The notes under the pieces were generated by a model. The model searched no databases. It was not told the DNA's origin and worked only from the letters and a program-made list of their open reading frames with translations. Made by a program: the position numbers and the translations under genes. This document shows positions 44,517 to 57,389 of a DNA stretch of 59,624 nt, piece after piece. The DNA comes from an uncultured Ectothiorhodospiraceae bacterium. Its GTDB lineage: Bacteria; Pseudomonadota; Gammaproteobacteria; XJ16; Halofilaceae. The stretch covers positions 1-59,624 of the forward strand of contig CAJXKK010000017.1 of assembly GCA_913055615.1 (NCBI GenBank). The letters are read 5' to 3'. Position 1 is the stretch's first letter. Each line of letters opens with the position of its first letter.

Positions 44517-45242
44517 TCAGCCGCGCAGGAGTTCGGACAGGCGAGCGGCATTGGCCGCCGCGTAGCCGGCTTCGTCATTGTCGAAGTAACAGCGCACATC
44601 GTGGCCGGCTCCCGCCCAACCGCGCAGTGTCCTGGCCCAGTCGCGCAGCGCGCGCTCGTCGTAAGACCCTTGATAGGGCCCATCCGGGCCATGCAGTCGG
44701 ATATAGACCGGGTCTGCCGTGACCGTCAAGGGCGAACGCTCTCCCGCCAGCTCATGGATGCAGAAGGCACTGTCGGAATCTTCCAGCAATGCGCGAATGT
44801 CGTCTCTGAACCAGCTCGGGTCGCGGAATTCGAAGACGTAGCGATAACCGCCCGGCAGTGCGGCGAGGAAATACCGCAGCCGGTCCGCGTTCGCATGCCA
44901 GCGCGGTGGCAGCTGAAACAGGATCGGGCCCAGCGCGGGGCCGAGCGTGTCCAGGCGCTCGAGAAACCCGGGTACGGTTGCCTCAGGATCCTTCAGTTTC
45001 TTCATGTGGGTTATGTAGCGGCTCGCCTTGATGGCGAACCCGAAGCCCGCGGGGACCGTTTCGCGCCACTGTTGCAGGGTTTCGACGGACGGGAGCCGGT
45101 AAAACGTGTTGTTGATTTCGACGCTGCGGAAGCGGTCCGCGTAATACGCGAGCCATTCCGGTTCCGGCAGGTCGCGCGGATAGAACGGCCCCGCCCAGTG
45201 AGGGTAGGACCAGCCGGATGTTCCCACGACCACCCCACTCAT
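44517..45242 (-). CDS. DUF72 family protein (YecE-like)
   Basis: A 241-residue TIM-barrel-like protein of the DUF72/YecE family. Typical segments are VGTSGWSYPHWAGPFYP, RFRSVEINNTFYRLPS, GFAIKASRYITHMKKLK, LGPILFQLPPRW, YVFEFRDPSW and VYIRLHGPDGPYQGSY. The molecular function is not established. The start at 45242, 20 bp after the stop of the upstream HhH gene, was chosen over a frame continuing to 45296 that would overlap it. The two genes may be cotranscribed. Confidence 0.9.
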   Translation of the reverse strand: MSGVVVGTSGWSYPHWAGPFYPRDLPEPEWLAYYADRFRSVEINNTFYRLPSVETLQQWRETVPAGFGFAIKASRYITHMKKLKDPEATVPGFLERLDTLGPALGPILFQLPPRWHANADRLRYFLAALPGGYRYVFEFRDPSWFRDDIRALLEDSDSAFCIHELAGERSPLTVTADPVYIRLHGPDGPYQGSYDERALRDWARTLRGWAGAGHDVRCYFDNDEAGYAAANAARLSELLRG

Positions 45243-45261
45243 GCCTGCCCCCGATGGCCGC

Positions 45262-46179
45262 TCAGTGGCGACCGCCGTAGTATGCGCGGCAATCACGCTC
45301 GCGGCCCCGCACCACGCGCCGGCCGGCCAATGGTCCCGAGCGGGCGGTCACGATCGTGCACTGGTGTTCGTCGTGGTCGGACTCGAAATAGATGACCACC
45401 CAATCACGGGTCCGGCCCAGCTCGTGGGCGCGGGCCGTGTTCGAGTAGATGGCGGTGAACGACCAGCCATCGCGCCCGGTGTCGAGAACGGGGAGCCAGC
45501 GTTCGCCCTCGGGATTGAAGCGGCGCGGCGCGATCCGCCGGAGCTCGTCCGCCTCCGCGCGCCGGCGGTACTCGGCATCCACATCCAGCAGCGTCGCCAC
45601 GGGTGGTTCCCCGGGGAGGGCGCCAGCGGGTTCGTCGGCGGCGACCCGGCGGCGTGCACGCCGCCGGGCGGAGCGGCCGAGCATGCCGGCCAGCGCGTCA
45701 CGGATACCGCGGACGCGCTTGTCCCCGATGCCCTCGACGCGCAGCAGGCGCCCGTCGTGGGCGGCCTGTTCGAGTTCTTCCAGCGAGTCGATCCGGAGTT
45801 CATCGTGAATCCGCCGGGCCAGTTCCTCGCCGATGCCGGGCACCCGGGTAAGCAGGGCGCCGGGGCGATGCTCGCTCTCCCTTCGGTCGAGTAACGTCGA
45901 GCGCCCCGTATCCAGGATCTCCGCGAGCGTGGCCGCGATGCCCCGGCCGATGTAGGGGAGCTCGCGCAGCGCTTCTTTGCCGCCGCCGTGGTAGAGCGCC
46001 CAGAGGGGTTGGTCAAGTTCGCGGAGGGTCACCGCCGCCCGCTCGTAGCTGCGGATCCGGAATGGGTTGGCGTCCTCCTCGCGCAGCAGCGTCGCGATAC
46101 GTTCGAGCTGGCGCGCGAGGGCTTCGTTGTCCCCATCGAATTTCGACTCGGGCCCGTCGGCGTGCCTGTCAGTCGTCAT
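45262..46179 (-). CDS. PolX N-terminal-like helix-hairpin-helix protein without polymerase domain
   Basis: A 305-residue protein. Residues about 18-175 resemble the 8-kDa/HhH region of family X DNA polymerases: [32 protein letters not shown], then [35 protein letters not shown] and [16 protein letters not shown], three HhH-type GIG motifs. The polymerase palm Asp motifs and the PHP exonuclease domain are absent. The C-terminal ~100 residues ([24 protein letters not shown] region) form a separate unit, apparently beta-rich, that I do not recognise. DNA binding is likely; an enzymatic role is open. It lies between hppA and DUF72 on the same strand. Confidence 0.82.
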   Translation of the reverse strand: MTTDRHADGPESKFDGDNEALARQLERIATLLREEDANPFRIRSYERAAVTLRELDQPLWALYHGGGKEALRELPYIGRGIAATLAEILDTGRSTLLDRRESEHRPGALLTRVPGIGEELARRIHDELRIDSLEELEQAAHDGRLLRVEGIGDKRVRGIRDALAGMLGRSARRRARRRVAADEPAGALPGEPPVATLLDVDAEYRRRAEADELRRIAPRRFNPEGERWLPVLDTGRDGWSFTAIYSNTARAHELGRTRDWVVIYFESDHDEHQCTIVTARSGPLAGRRVVRGRERDCRAYYGGRH

Positions 46180-46243
46180 CGGCGTGCCCCATTCCGGGCT
46201 GTTTCGGCGCGGCAGGGATCATGCGGGGCATCGACTGCTCCGT

Positions 46244-48247
46244 TTACAGCAACAGTGGCGCGATCGTCAGGCTGACGATCCCGAGCAGCTTGATCAGGAT
46301 ATTCATCGACGGGCCCGCCGTGTCCTTGAAGGGATCGCCCACGGTGTCGCCGATCACCGCGGCATCGTGAGCAGCGGACCCCTTGCCCCCGTGTGCGCCC
46401 TTCTCGATCAGTTTTTTCGCGTTGTCCCACGCGCCACCCGCGTTGGCCAGCAGTAGCGCAAGCACCACACCGGTGGGCAGCGCGACGCCAAGCATGCCGC
46501 CGACCGCCTTCGGACCGAGCACGACACCCACCAGGATGGGCACGGCGAGCGCGGTGCCACCCGGCAGCAACATGCGCGTCAGGGCCGCCCGCGAGGCGAT
46601 GTCGGTACAGCGATCGCTGTCGGGTGTCGCATCCCCCTCGCGTAACCCGGGTATCTCCCGCAGCTGCCGGCGGATCTCGACGATCATCTCCTGGGCGGTA
46701 CGGCCCACCGCGGTCATCGTCATCGCGCTGAACACGAAGGGCAGCAGGGCGCCGATGAATCCGCCCAGCAATACCACCGGGTCGGCCAGATCGAGACTGA
46801 ACCCCGGCTGGGCCTGACGGACCGTCTCGACATACGCGCTCATCAGTGCCAGCGCCGTCAACGCGGCCGCGCCGATCGCATAGCCCTTGCCGATCGCCGC
46901 CGTGGTATTGCCGAGGGCGTCCAGTTCGTCCGTGATCCCACGCGTGTCCTTGCCCATACCACCCATCTGTGCGAGTCCGCCGGCGTTGTCGGCGATCGGG
47001 CCATAGGCATCGACGGCCATGACCATGCCCGTTGTAGCCAGCATCCCCGTCGCCGCCAGCGCGACGCCGTACAGACCGGCGAGCGCCGTTGCCGCGTAGA
47101 GTGCGATGCCGATCGCGAGAACGGGCAGGGCGGCCGATTCCATGCCGAGCGCGAATCCCCGGATCACGACCGTGGCCGCCCCGGTCTCCGCTGCTTTGGC
47201 CAGGTTCCTGACCGGACGTCCCCGGGTGTAGAGCTCGGTGGCACCGCCGATGACGATGCCGGCGACGCTGCCAGCCAGCAGGGCGAGCCATAGCGCCATC
47301 GGCAGTGCGGCCGTGTGGATGCCGACCAGCGAACTCAGCAAAAACAGCGCGGTGGCACCGCCGACCCCGAGTCCGAGCGCGAGGTCCGGCCGTCGGCCCG
47401 CGGTCAGGTACACCAGTCCGAGCGCGAGCAGCGATGCGATGAGTCCGGTCGCGCACAACGCCAGCGGCAGGACGAGCAGCGTCGCGCGCCCCCCAAGGGC
47501 AGCAGCCTCGGCCTGCGGGAGCACGATCGCGATCGCGCTGGCCGCTATGATCGCGCCGCAGTAGGATTCGAAGAGGTCGGCGCCCATGCCCGCCACGTCG
47601 CCGACGTTGTCGCCGACGTTGTCGGCGATCACGCCGGGGTTGCGGGCGTCGTCCTCCTCGAGCCCGCTCTCGATCTTGCCGACGAGATCGGCACCGACGT
47701 CCGCACCCTTGGTGAATATGCCACCGCCGACCCGCGCGAACAGGGCCACCGCCGAGGCCCCCATGCCGAACGCGCTCAGCGTCGAGCCAGTCGCTATATC
47801 CCGCTCCAGCAAAAGGATCAGGCCCCCCACGCCGAGCAGTCCGAGCGAGGCCACCGTGAGTCCCATGACGGCGCCGCCGGAAAAGGCGACTGACAGCGCG
47901 GGACCGCGCCCACGGTCGCGCGCCGCGACAGCCGTGCGGACATTGGCCCGTGTCGCGGCCGCCATGCCGATCGCGCTGGCCAGGCCCGAGAGAGAGGCCC
48001 CGGCGAGGAAGGCCCCGCCGGCGGTTGGACCCAGGGTGAAACCCAGCAGGAGACCAACCACTACGGCGAGGGGCGCCAACCTCGCATACTCGTTGGTGAG
48101 GAACAGCCGCGCGCCGTGCCTGATCGCCGTCGCCCGGGCATTGGTCGCCGCATCGGCCGCCGGCCAGCGACCCACTTCGGCATAAAGCCCGAGGGCGCCG
48201 AGCAATCCGGTGGCGGCTATCAGCAGGGTAATCGATTCTGTCGTCAA
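46244..48247 (-). CDS. hppA: Membrane-bound ion-translocating pyrophosphatase
   Basis: A 667-residue H+/Na+-pumping pyrophosphatase with about 16 membrane segments. The catalytic loop is [37 protein letters not shown] and the late motif is [36 protein letters not shown] (both seen in full but quoted in part). The segment [14 protein letters not shown] carries Ala and Gly at the positions that mark K+-dependent enzymes. It couples PPi hydrolysis to ion pumping, which would conserve energy from PPi made by the neighbouring glgC reaction. The start is TTG with GAGGAG about 6 nt upstream. Confidence 0.95.
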   Translation of the reverse strand: MTTESITLLIAATGLLGALGLYAEVGRWPAADAATNARATAIRHGARLFLTNEYARLAPLAVVVGLLLGFTLGPTAGGAFLAGASLSGLASAIGMAAATRANVRTAVAARDRGRGPALSVAFSGGAVMGLTVASLGLLGVGGLILLLERDIATGSTLSAFGMGASAVALFARVGGGIFTKGADVGADLVGKIESGLEEDDARNPGVIADNVGDNVGDVAGMGADLFESYCGAIIAASAIAIVLPQAEAAALGGRATLLVLPLALCATGLIASLLALGLVYLTAGRRPDLALGLGVGGATALFLLSSLVGIHTAALPMALWLALLAGSVAGIVIGGATELYTRGRPVRNLAKAAETGAATVVIRGFALGMESAALPVLAIGIALYAATALAGLYGVALAATGMLATTGMVMAVDAYGPIADNAGGLAQMGGMGKDTRGITDELDALGNTTAAIGKGYAIGAAALTALALMSAYVETVRQAQPGFSLDLADPVVLLGGFIGALLPFVFSAMTMTAVGRTAQEMIVEIRRQLREIPGLREGDATPDSDRCTDIASRAALTRMLLPGGTALAVPILVGVVLGPKAVGGMLGVALPTGVVLALLLANAGGAWDNAKKLIEKGAHGGKGSAAHDAAVIGDTVGDPFKDTAGPSMNILIKLLGIVSLTIAPLLL

Positions 48248-48376
48248 CGCCGGCTCCTCGCGGTCGTGAAAGCGATCCGCCCGGGATCTTCGCGGCGCGG
48301 TCCCACCAGTTCGGGCGGTGAGCCGGGACCGGCTGTCGCCCGAGCCCAGAATCCCCCGTGTGCGCGGTGCAGTTCC

Positions 48377-48390
48377 GTGATCATAATCAA
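48377..48390 (+). promoter_or_regulatory. FNR-type box between hppA and glgC
   Basis: GTGATCATAATCAA (48377-48390) has one mismatch to TTGAY-N4-RTCAA and lies 95 nt before the glgC ATG. The class II -10 position toward glgC holds only TACGCC (48413-48418). The same box could serve hppA on the minus strand, where the -10 is also weak. Confidence 0.5.
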
Positions 48391-48485
48391 GTTACGATCA
48401 ATACGAGGGGCATACGCCCGTGCGTGTTCTGCCGTTGCCTGACTGCCTCGTCTATGCTGGGCGCGGATGCGACAGGGGAGTGGCC

Positions 48486-49742
48486 ATGCAGCCGCCCAAA
48501 CCCGAGCGGTTCGTCAGCCGACTCACGCGTGAGACGCTTGCTCTCGTTCTGGCGGGAGGGCGCGGGACACGCCTGGGCGGTCTCACGCTCGAACGCGTAA
48601 AACCGGCCGTTCCGTTCGGCGGCAAATTCCGGATCGTCGATTTCGCGCTCTCCAATTGCGTGAATTCGGGGATCCGCCAGATCGGTGTGCTTACACAGTA
48701 CATGGCGCACGAGCTGGTCCAGCACACGGTCAATGGCTGGAGTTTCTTCCGTGGCGAGTTCGGCGAGTTCGTCGAGCTGCTGCCCGCCCAGCAGCGGATG
48801 GGGGAGATCTGGTATCAGGGCACGGCGGACGCGGTGCACCAGAACACGGACATCATCGCCCAGCATGGACCCGAGTACGTGCTCGTGCTGGGCGGTGACC
48901 ATGTCTACAAGATGGACTATGGGACAATGATCGGCTCCCACGTCGAGCACGGGGCCGACCTGACCGTGGGCTGCATGCCCGTGCCGCGTGAGGAAGCGAC
49001 CGCCTTCGGCGTGCTCGGTGTCGATGCGGACGGCCGCGTGAACCGGTTCGTCGAGAAGCCGCCGGATCCCCCGGCGATGCCGGGCGAGCCGGACCTGGCG
49101 CTGGCCTCGATGGGGATGTACTGCTTCCGTCGCGACTGGTTGCTCCAGCGACTGGAAGAGGACGCGGCCGATCCGGAATCGAGCCATGACTTCGGCAAGG
49201 ATATTCTGCCAAAGGCGGTGGCCGATGGCTGCCGCGTCTACGCGTTCCCCTTCCGCGATCCCGTTGAGGACAAGCCGGGCTACTGGCGCGACGTCGGCGA
49301 CATCGACTCCTACTGGACCGCGAATCTCGAGTTGATCGGTGTCATGCCCGAGCTGAACCTGTATGACCGGGACTGGCCCATCTGGACCTATCAGGAGCAG
49401 TTGCCGCCCGCGAAGTTTGTCTTCGACGAAGCCGAACGCCGGGGCGTCGCGGTCGACTCGATGGTCTCCGGCGGCTGCATCGTTTCCGGTGCTTGGGTCC
49501 AGCACTCATTGCTGTTCTCGAATGTATGGGTCGGCGAGTACTCGCGGGTGGAGGACTCGCTGGCACTGCCCAATGTGCGAATCGGTGCCAATTGCTTCAT
49601 CCGCCGTGCGGTCATCGACGCCGGCTGCGTGATCGAGGATGGGACCGTGATCGGCGCCTACCCCGAACATGACGCCCAGCGCTTCGAGGTCAGTCGCGGC
49701 GGCGTCGTTCTCGTTACCCGCGCCGCGCTGGAGCAGCGCTGA
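48486..49742 (+). CDS. glgC: Glucose-1-phosphate adenylyltransferase
   Basis: A 418-residue ADP-glucose pyrophosphorylase. It has the nucleotidyltransferase loop LVLAGGRGTRLGGLT, KPAVPFGGKFRIVDFALSN, the glucose-1-phosphate region VEKP and the YWRDVGDIDSYW segment. The C-terminus is a left-handed beta-helix with SNVWVGEYSRVEDSLALPNVRIGANC. It makes ADP-glucose and PPi from glucose-1-phosphate and ATP, the first committed step of bacterial glycogen synthesis. GGGGAG about 7 nt upstream supports the ATG at 48486 over a GTG at 48420. Glycogen synthase is not in the window. Confidence 0.96.
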   Translation: MQPPKPERFVSRLTRETLALVLAGGRGTRLGGLTLERVKPAVPFGGKFRIVDFALSNCVNSGIRQIGVLTQYMAHELVQHTVNGWSFFRGEFGEFVELLPAQQRMGEIWYQGTADAVHQNTDIIAQHGPEYVLVLGGDHVYKMDYGTMIGSHVEHGADLTVGCMPVPREEATAFGVLGVDADGRVNRFVEKPPDPPAMPGEPDLALASMGMYCFRRDWLLQRLEEDAADPESSHDFGKDILPKAVADGCRVYAFPFRDPVEDKPGYWRDVGDIDSYWTANLELIGVMPELNLYDRDWPIWTYQEQLPPAKFVFDEAERRGVAVDSMVSGGCIVSGAWVQHSLLFSNVWVGEYSRVEDSLALPNVRIGANCFIRRAVIDAGCVIEDGTVIGAYPEHDAQRFEVSRGGVVLVTRAALEQR

Positions 49743-49948
49743 ATCCCGTCTCCGGCCACCATGCGCCCGCGGAGCGGACCCCGCCCGGTATGCCGTAATC
49801 CGCAGCGCGGCCGGCCGCGGCGCCCGGCCCGGCGGTTGTGTGCCGCCCGTGACAGTTCGTGATTGCCGGCTCTTGATCGGGAATTGCCGCCCCGGCGGGT
49901 GCATCCGTGCGTCGCGCGGCGGTGGCGGAGCGCTCGCGGGCAAGCCGG

Positions 49949-50680
49949 CTATTCTCGACGCGGACCGTCCAGCGAGTCGGCAATGGCGCTGCGGACCGCA
50001 GCGCGCAGGTTATCGATTGCGGACGATCCGGGGCCTTGAGAGGCGATCGGCTGTGCGATCCGTACCGTGATGCGCGCCCGCCGCGGTCGCCACGATCCGG
50101 GTGGCAGGACGTCGCGGGTCCCCCGGAGCGCCAGCGGTACGACGGGAAAGCCACAGTGGGCGGCCACGACGAATGCACCCTTGTGGAACGGCTCCAGCCG
50201 AGGCGATGTCTCGAGCCTTCCCTCGGGGAAGAGAACAAGGGGCCGACCCTTTTTGCCGGCATCGATGAGCCGGCGGGTATCGGCGGTGTCGCGACTTACG
50301 AAGATCACGCCGAGACGACGCATCATCAGACCGAGGGTATAGCGGTAACGCGCGAACTCGGCCTTCACCACGAACGACACCGGTCGTTGCATCATCGAGA
50401 GCAGGATGAGGCCATCGAGATAGCTGGCGTGGTTTGCGACGGCGACGAAGGGCGTTTCGCTCGGCAGGTTGTGCGGCGCGCGGACGTCCACCCGCACGCC
50501 GATGAGCGCCAACAGGCTGCGTGCAATTGCGCCCAGTGCTCGCCAGCGCCAGCGTTCGCTCCGCAGGGTGAGCAGGCAGATCCAGGCGACCGGCGCGAGC
50601 GCAGCAACGACGCCCCAGACCCAGGCGGCGTACAGTCCGGCCGTCAGCGAGGGACCCGCGTAGCAGCGCGACCCCGTCAT
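49949..50680 (-). CDS. PlsC-like 1-acyl-sn-glycerol-3-phosphate acyltransferase
   Basis: An acyltransferase of the PlsC family, 243 residues from the Met at 50680. A membrane segment (LYAAWVWGVVAALAPVAWICLL) precedes the HxxxxD motif NHASYLD, the substrate motif FPEGRLE and the VVPLALRGT motif. It should acylate lysophosphatidic acid or a related lysolipid at the inner membrane. The frame extends 53 codons further to 50839, but that stretch is a Pro/Arg-rich sequence without family character; neither start has a good ribosome-binding site. It lies 219 bp after ftsH on the same strand. The 206-bp gap to glgC (49743-49948) holds no gene. Confidence 0.86.
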   Translation of the reverse strand: MTGSRCYAGPSLTAGLYAAWVWGVVAALAPVAWICLLTLRSERWRWRALGAIARSLLALIGVRVDVRAPHNLPSETPFVAVANHASYLDGLILLSMMQRPVSFVVKAEFARYRYTLGLMMRRLGVIFVSRDTADTRRLIDAGKKGRPLVLFPEGRLETSPRLEPFHKGAFVVAAHCGFPVVPLALRGTRDVLPPGSWRPRRARITVRIAQPIASQGPGSSAIDNLRAAVRSAIADSLDGPRRE

Positions 50681-50899
50681 CGATCGGGCACCGGCAGGGG
50701 CGGGCGTGGTCCGGATCCACGCCCGCCGCGGCTGCGGGCGAGGCCCGCGGCGTGGAGTGGGGCGGATGGCGGTGATGACCGGCGGCGGAATCCGGGTAGT
50801 GACATCCAGTGCGTCCCCGACGGCAGATGAGTCGGCCATGCCAGGCCTTTGTCGACCATGGCAAACGCCACCCGGTCGGTTATTGAGCTTCGTCAGGGA

Positions 50900-52837
<1,938 letters not shown>

Positions 52838-53016
52838 GTTCGCTCCCCCTACCGAGTGAGCCGCCCGTGCCGCGCTTCGCGAACGCGGGGACGGACCGGT
52901 GTCAGGCGCACGCGGCGTCAGGCGGGCGCGTTGTCGCGCGTCGGCGGTGGCGGGAAAAGGCGCCACTCGCCGAGGCGTGAGGTGTCACCACTGAACGCCA
53001 CCCGTCGCGTTTGAGA

Positions 53017-53057
53017 TTGATAAAAATCCACGAGTGATCTGACTCGGCGGTTATCGT
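53017..53057 (+). promoter_or_regulatory. FNR-type box and -10 for the SPW protein
   Basis: TTGATAAAAATCCA (53017-53030) has one mismatch to TTGAT-N4-ATCAA. TATCGT at 53052-53057 is one base from the class II -10 position, and the gene starts at 53108. It lies in the 270-bp gap between divergent ftsH and the SPW gene. Confidence 0.55.
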
Positions 53058-53107
53058 GACAATGCCACACACAACGTACGCATGCTTGCGTATCAAGGAG
53101 GTCAGTC

Positions 53108-53452
53108 ATGCAACAGCGTTGGCAGGATCGCGTGGGGGTCGTGCTCGGTATCCTGCTGGTCCTGATGCCATGGATCGCCGGTTTCTCCGAGGCGGCGATG
53201 GCTGCCGGCAGCGCCTGGATCATTGGCGTTGCCACGATCGTCATCTTCGGCATCGCGATCGCGAAGCCACAGCAGTGGGAAGAGTGGGTCAATCTCGTTT
53301 TGGCCATCGTCCTGCTGCTTGCCCCGTTCGCACTGGGCTTCACGGGATTGACCGGTGCCGCGTGGTCTCACTGGATTCTCGCCATCCTGATCGGTGGCGA
53401 TGCGATCTGGGCACTGGTCGACAGCCAGGGCCCGAGGCGCAGCGCGACCTGA
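53108..53452 (+). CDS. SPW-repeat integral membrane protein
   Basis: A 114-residue membrane protein with four hydrophobic segments arranged as two repeats. The repeat unit reads WQDRVGVVLGILLVLMPWIAGF in the first half and WEEWVNLVLAIVLLLAPFALGF in the second. This W-(x)n-LAxxLLxxPFxLGF pattern is that of SPW (DUF7319-like) proteins of unknown function. A perfect AGGAGG lies 6 nt before the ATG. It is monocistronic, with an FNR-type box upstream. The 221-bp gap after it (53453-53673) holds a perfect palindrome TCGCGTGATCACGCGA (53638-53653) and no gene. Confidence 0.85.
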   Translation: MQQRWQDRVGVVLGILLVLMPWIAGFSEAAMAAGSAWIIGVATIVIFGIAIAKPQQWEEWVNLVLAIVLLLAPFALGFTGLTGAAWSHWILAILIGGDAIWALVDSQGPRRSAT

Positions 53453-53673
53453 GTTTCGTGCCCGAACGCTTAGGCGCAGGTGTCTGAAACGGCCGTCCGG
53501 GCCGCAACGCCCGGAAGGGGTTGATATCCGGCCCCGGCGGCAGTTTCCTGGCGAAGGCGAGTTGACGTAGCGTGAGGCGCCGCCGGTGGCGGGGCCCGGC
53601 CCGCACCTGCTGGCGTTCAGCCGGACCTCACGCCTCATCGCGTGATCACGCGAGGCCCGGCCGGTCCGGATGT

Positions 53674-53880
53674 TCATCCCTCGAGGACGAAAGTGACTTT
53701 GAGATCCACTCGATAGCCGACAATGGCGCCGTTTTCTACGTCGACCTTCTGTTGGGCGACCCAGGCCCCTTTGACGTTCTCGACGCTGCGTTCAGCGCGT
53801 TCGATGCCCTGGCGTATGGCGTCCTCGAAGCTTTGCGGGGATTCCGCCGTGATTTCAATAATCTTGGCTACACTGCTCAT
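53674..53880 (-). CDS. Dodecin (flavin-binding dodecamer)
   Basis: A 68-residue protein covering the full dodecin family (about 65-75 residues). It opens KIIEITAESPQSFEDAIRQGIERA. It has the conserved VKGAWVAQQKVDVENG segment, where the Trp stacks on the flavin and the Gln hydrogen-bonds it, and ends with the strand YRVDLKVTFVLEG. Dodecins store or buffer flavin in a hollow dodecamer and limit photo- and redox damage. GAGAGGA lies upstream of the ATG. It has an FNR-type promoter with a good -10. Confidence 0.95.
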   Translation of the reverse strand: MSSVAKIIEITAESPQSFEDAIRQGIERAERSVENVKGAWVAQQKVDVENGAIVGYRVDLKVTFVLEG

Positions 53881-53910
53881 TATGCCGTCCTCTCGATTGG
53901 GTGCCGTTTG

Positions 53911-53952
53911 ACTCTATGAGTGCACCCACCGTCCCGACATGACGTGCGTCAA
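53911..53952 (-). promoter_or_regulatory. FNR-type box and -10 for dodecin
   Basis: On the minus strand the box at 53939-53952 reads TTGACGCACGTCAT, one mismatch to TTGAY-N4-RTCAA. TAGAGT (minus, 53911-53916) is exactly at the class II -10 position. The dodecin ATG is at 53880. Confidence 0.62.
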
Positions 53953-54144
53953 TATTGCATTCGAATCCCGGCTGAAAGCCGGTCGATCCAGACCGGAGCG
54001 AGAAGACGCGAGCTCGCGGCATCGTGTACCGGTCTCGCTCTGATGCGCCGCCGGCGTACAGCATCGGGATTGTCCGCGAGGGTCCATCGGTATTCGGGCC
54101 AGGATGGAATGCGCCCTGGCGGTGCGTTTCGTCGCCTCGCACGG

Positions 54145-54624
54145 TCACTCGCCAGGGGGCTGTGGCTGCGCCGCCTCGAGTCGCAGGCACCACTGCACGA
54201 AGCTCTGGCCGATGGCCGTGCCACCATCATCGTGCGGCGGCTCAGAGACGCCGAGTTCTGTCGCTGTGACGGTTTCCATACCCCGTGCCCGCAGGATACG
54301 CGCCACGGCCCTCGAGGCGCCGCCCGACTCGTTGGCGTCACCCCGGATCGCGAAGACGCAGCCGGCCTTGTCGCTGAGATGGATCCAGCCATTGCACCCG
54401 AGTGTATCGAGCCAGCGTCCCGCCTCGTCGGGCAGATTCGCTCCGCCGCCATCGATGCCGAAAGCCAGCCCGTCGGCCCAAGAGATCTCGCGCCAGACCG
54501 TCGCCTCGAGGTCGCGCAAGCGGACCTCGGCGCCGTCGCGCTCCGCGGATGCGGCCACGGCCGCTGCGACGTCCGGCACCCGGCCGGGCTCGCTGTATTC
54601 GAAAATGACCAGGAGTCTGCACAT
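54145..54624 (-). CDS. Flavodoxin-fold protein, paralogue of the 7.4-kb gene
   Basis: A 159-residue protein with the same architecture as the product of 7449-8024: MCRLLVIFEYSEPG at the N-terminus, SWADGLAFGIDGGGANLP, RWLDTLGCNGW, GCVFAI and ARILRARGMETV. It lacks a recognisable canonical FMN phosphate loop. The two genes flank the island at its left and right parts. The function is unknown; a quinone- or flavin-related role is only suggested by the fold. It is monocistronic on the minus strand, and no good FNR-type box faces it. Confidence 0.72.
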   Translation of the reverse strand: MCRLLVIFEYSEPGRVPDVAAAVAASAERDGAEVRLRDLEATVWREISWADGLAFGIDGGGANLPDEAGRWLDTLGCNGWIHLSDKAGCVFAIRGDANESGGASRAVARILRARGMETVTATELGVSEPPHDDGGTAIGQSFVQWCLRLEAAQPQPPGE

Positions 54625-54753
54625 GATGTAATGGTTCCGGTTGCCGGACGGACTGTAGCGGCGCCCGTCCGAATGTCCTTTGGCTCAGGGTGTCTGGACC
54701 ACTGTGTTATAAGCGGTTGCGTTGACGGTACGGGACAGGGCGCGGGGCACGTT

Positions 54754-54767
54754 ATGACGAAAATCAA
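54754..54767 (+). promoter_or_regulatory. FNR-type box upstream of glgB
   Basis: ATGACGAAAATCAA (54754-54767) has one mismatch to TTGAY-N4-RTCAA and lies 59 nt before the glgB ATG. A class II promoter would start transcription near 54802. The -10 position (54790-54795) reads ACTGAT, a weak match. Confidence 0.5.
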
Positions 54768-54826
54768 CACAACGCCCGACGGCAGGCGGACTGATACGTC
54801 TGGACCATTTGGGTGGGCCGGAACCG

Positions 54827-56992
<2,166 letters not shown>

Positions 56993-57196
56993 AGCACGGC
57001 GCAATCGGGCGACCGCGGTAGTGGCGGGAACGGGCGCGCGCCCGGGTCAGGATTCTGCTCCATTCGGCTGAAACAGAGCCCGGGGATCGGCGGATCGGGT
57101 GGGATCGCTGCGGTTGCCGGCTCGACAGGCCTCCGGTGAAGCGCAGGAGCCCTTGACGAGGAATCAGGGATCTATACAATTCCGGGTTCTTGCAGC

Positions 57197-57273
57197 AGGC
57201 GCGTAGCTCAGCTGGTTAGAGCACCACCTTGACATGGTGGGGGTCGTTGGTTCGAGTCCAATCGCGCCTACCA
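57197..57273 (+). tRNA. tRNA-Val (GAC)
   Basis: A 77-nt tRNA including an encoded CCA. The acceptor stem AGGCGCG pairs with CGCGCCT, the D-arm contains AGCTCAGCTGGTTAGAGC, the anticodon stem CCACC/GGTGG closes the loop TTGACAT with anticodon GAC at 57231-57233, and the T-arm has GGTTCGAGTCC. It closely resembles E. coli tRNA-Val(GAC). It precedes thrS. Confidence 0.97.
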
Positions 57274-57280
57274 CGAATCC

Positions 57281-57319
57281 CGGGCCAGCCGTGGTTTTCA
57301 CGCTGGCCCGTTTGTTTTT
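57281..57319 (+). terminator. Rho-independent terminator after tRNA-Val
   Basis: The stem CGGGCCAGC (57281-57289) pairs exactly with GCTGGCCCG (57302-57310), with a 12-nt loop, and is followed by the T-rich tract TTTGTTTTT. It separates the tRNA from thrS. Confidence 0.85.
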
Positions 57320-57389
57320 CAGGGTGCCCGGCAAGGGACACCCGCGATCACGTGGCCCGTCGTAGGGGTCACCACTGATGGGGAAGACG

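Noticed and set aside
50681-50839. N-terminal extension of the PlsC-like protein
   Set aside because: The extension is Pro/Arg-rich without family similarity. It remains possible, so it is noted in the entry as an alternative start.
53638-53653. Perfect palindrome TCGCGTGATCACGCGA as an operator
   Set aside because: It lies between two convergent 3' ends, where a terminator or chance palindrome is more likely, and it has no match to the FNR-type pattern.
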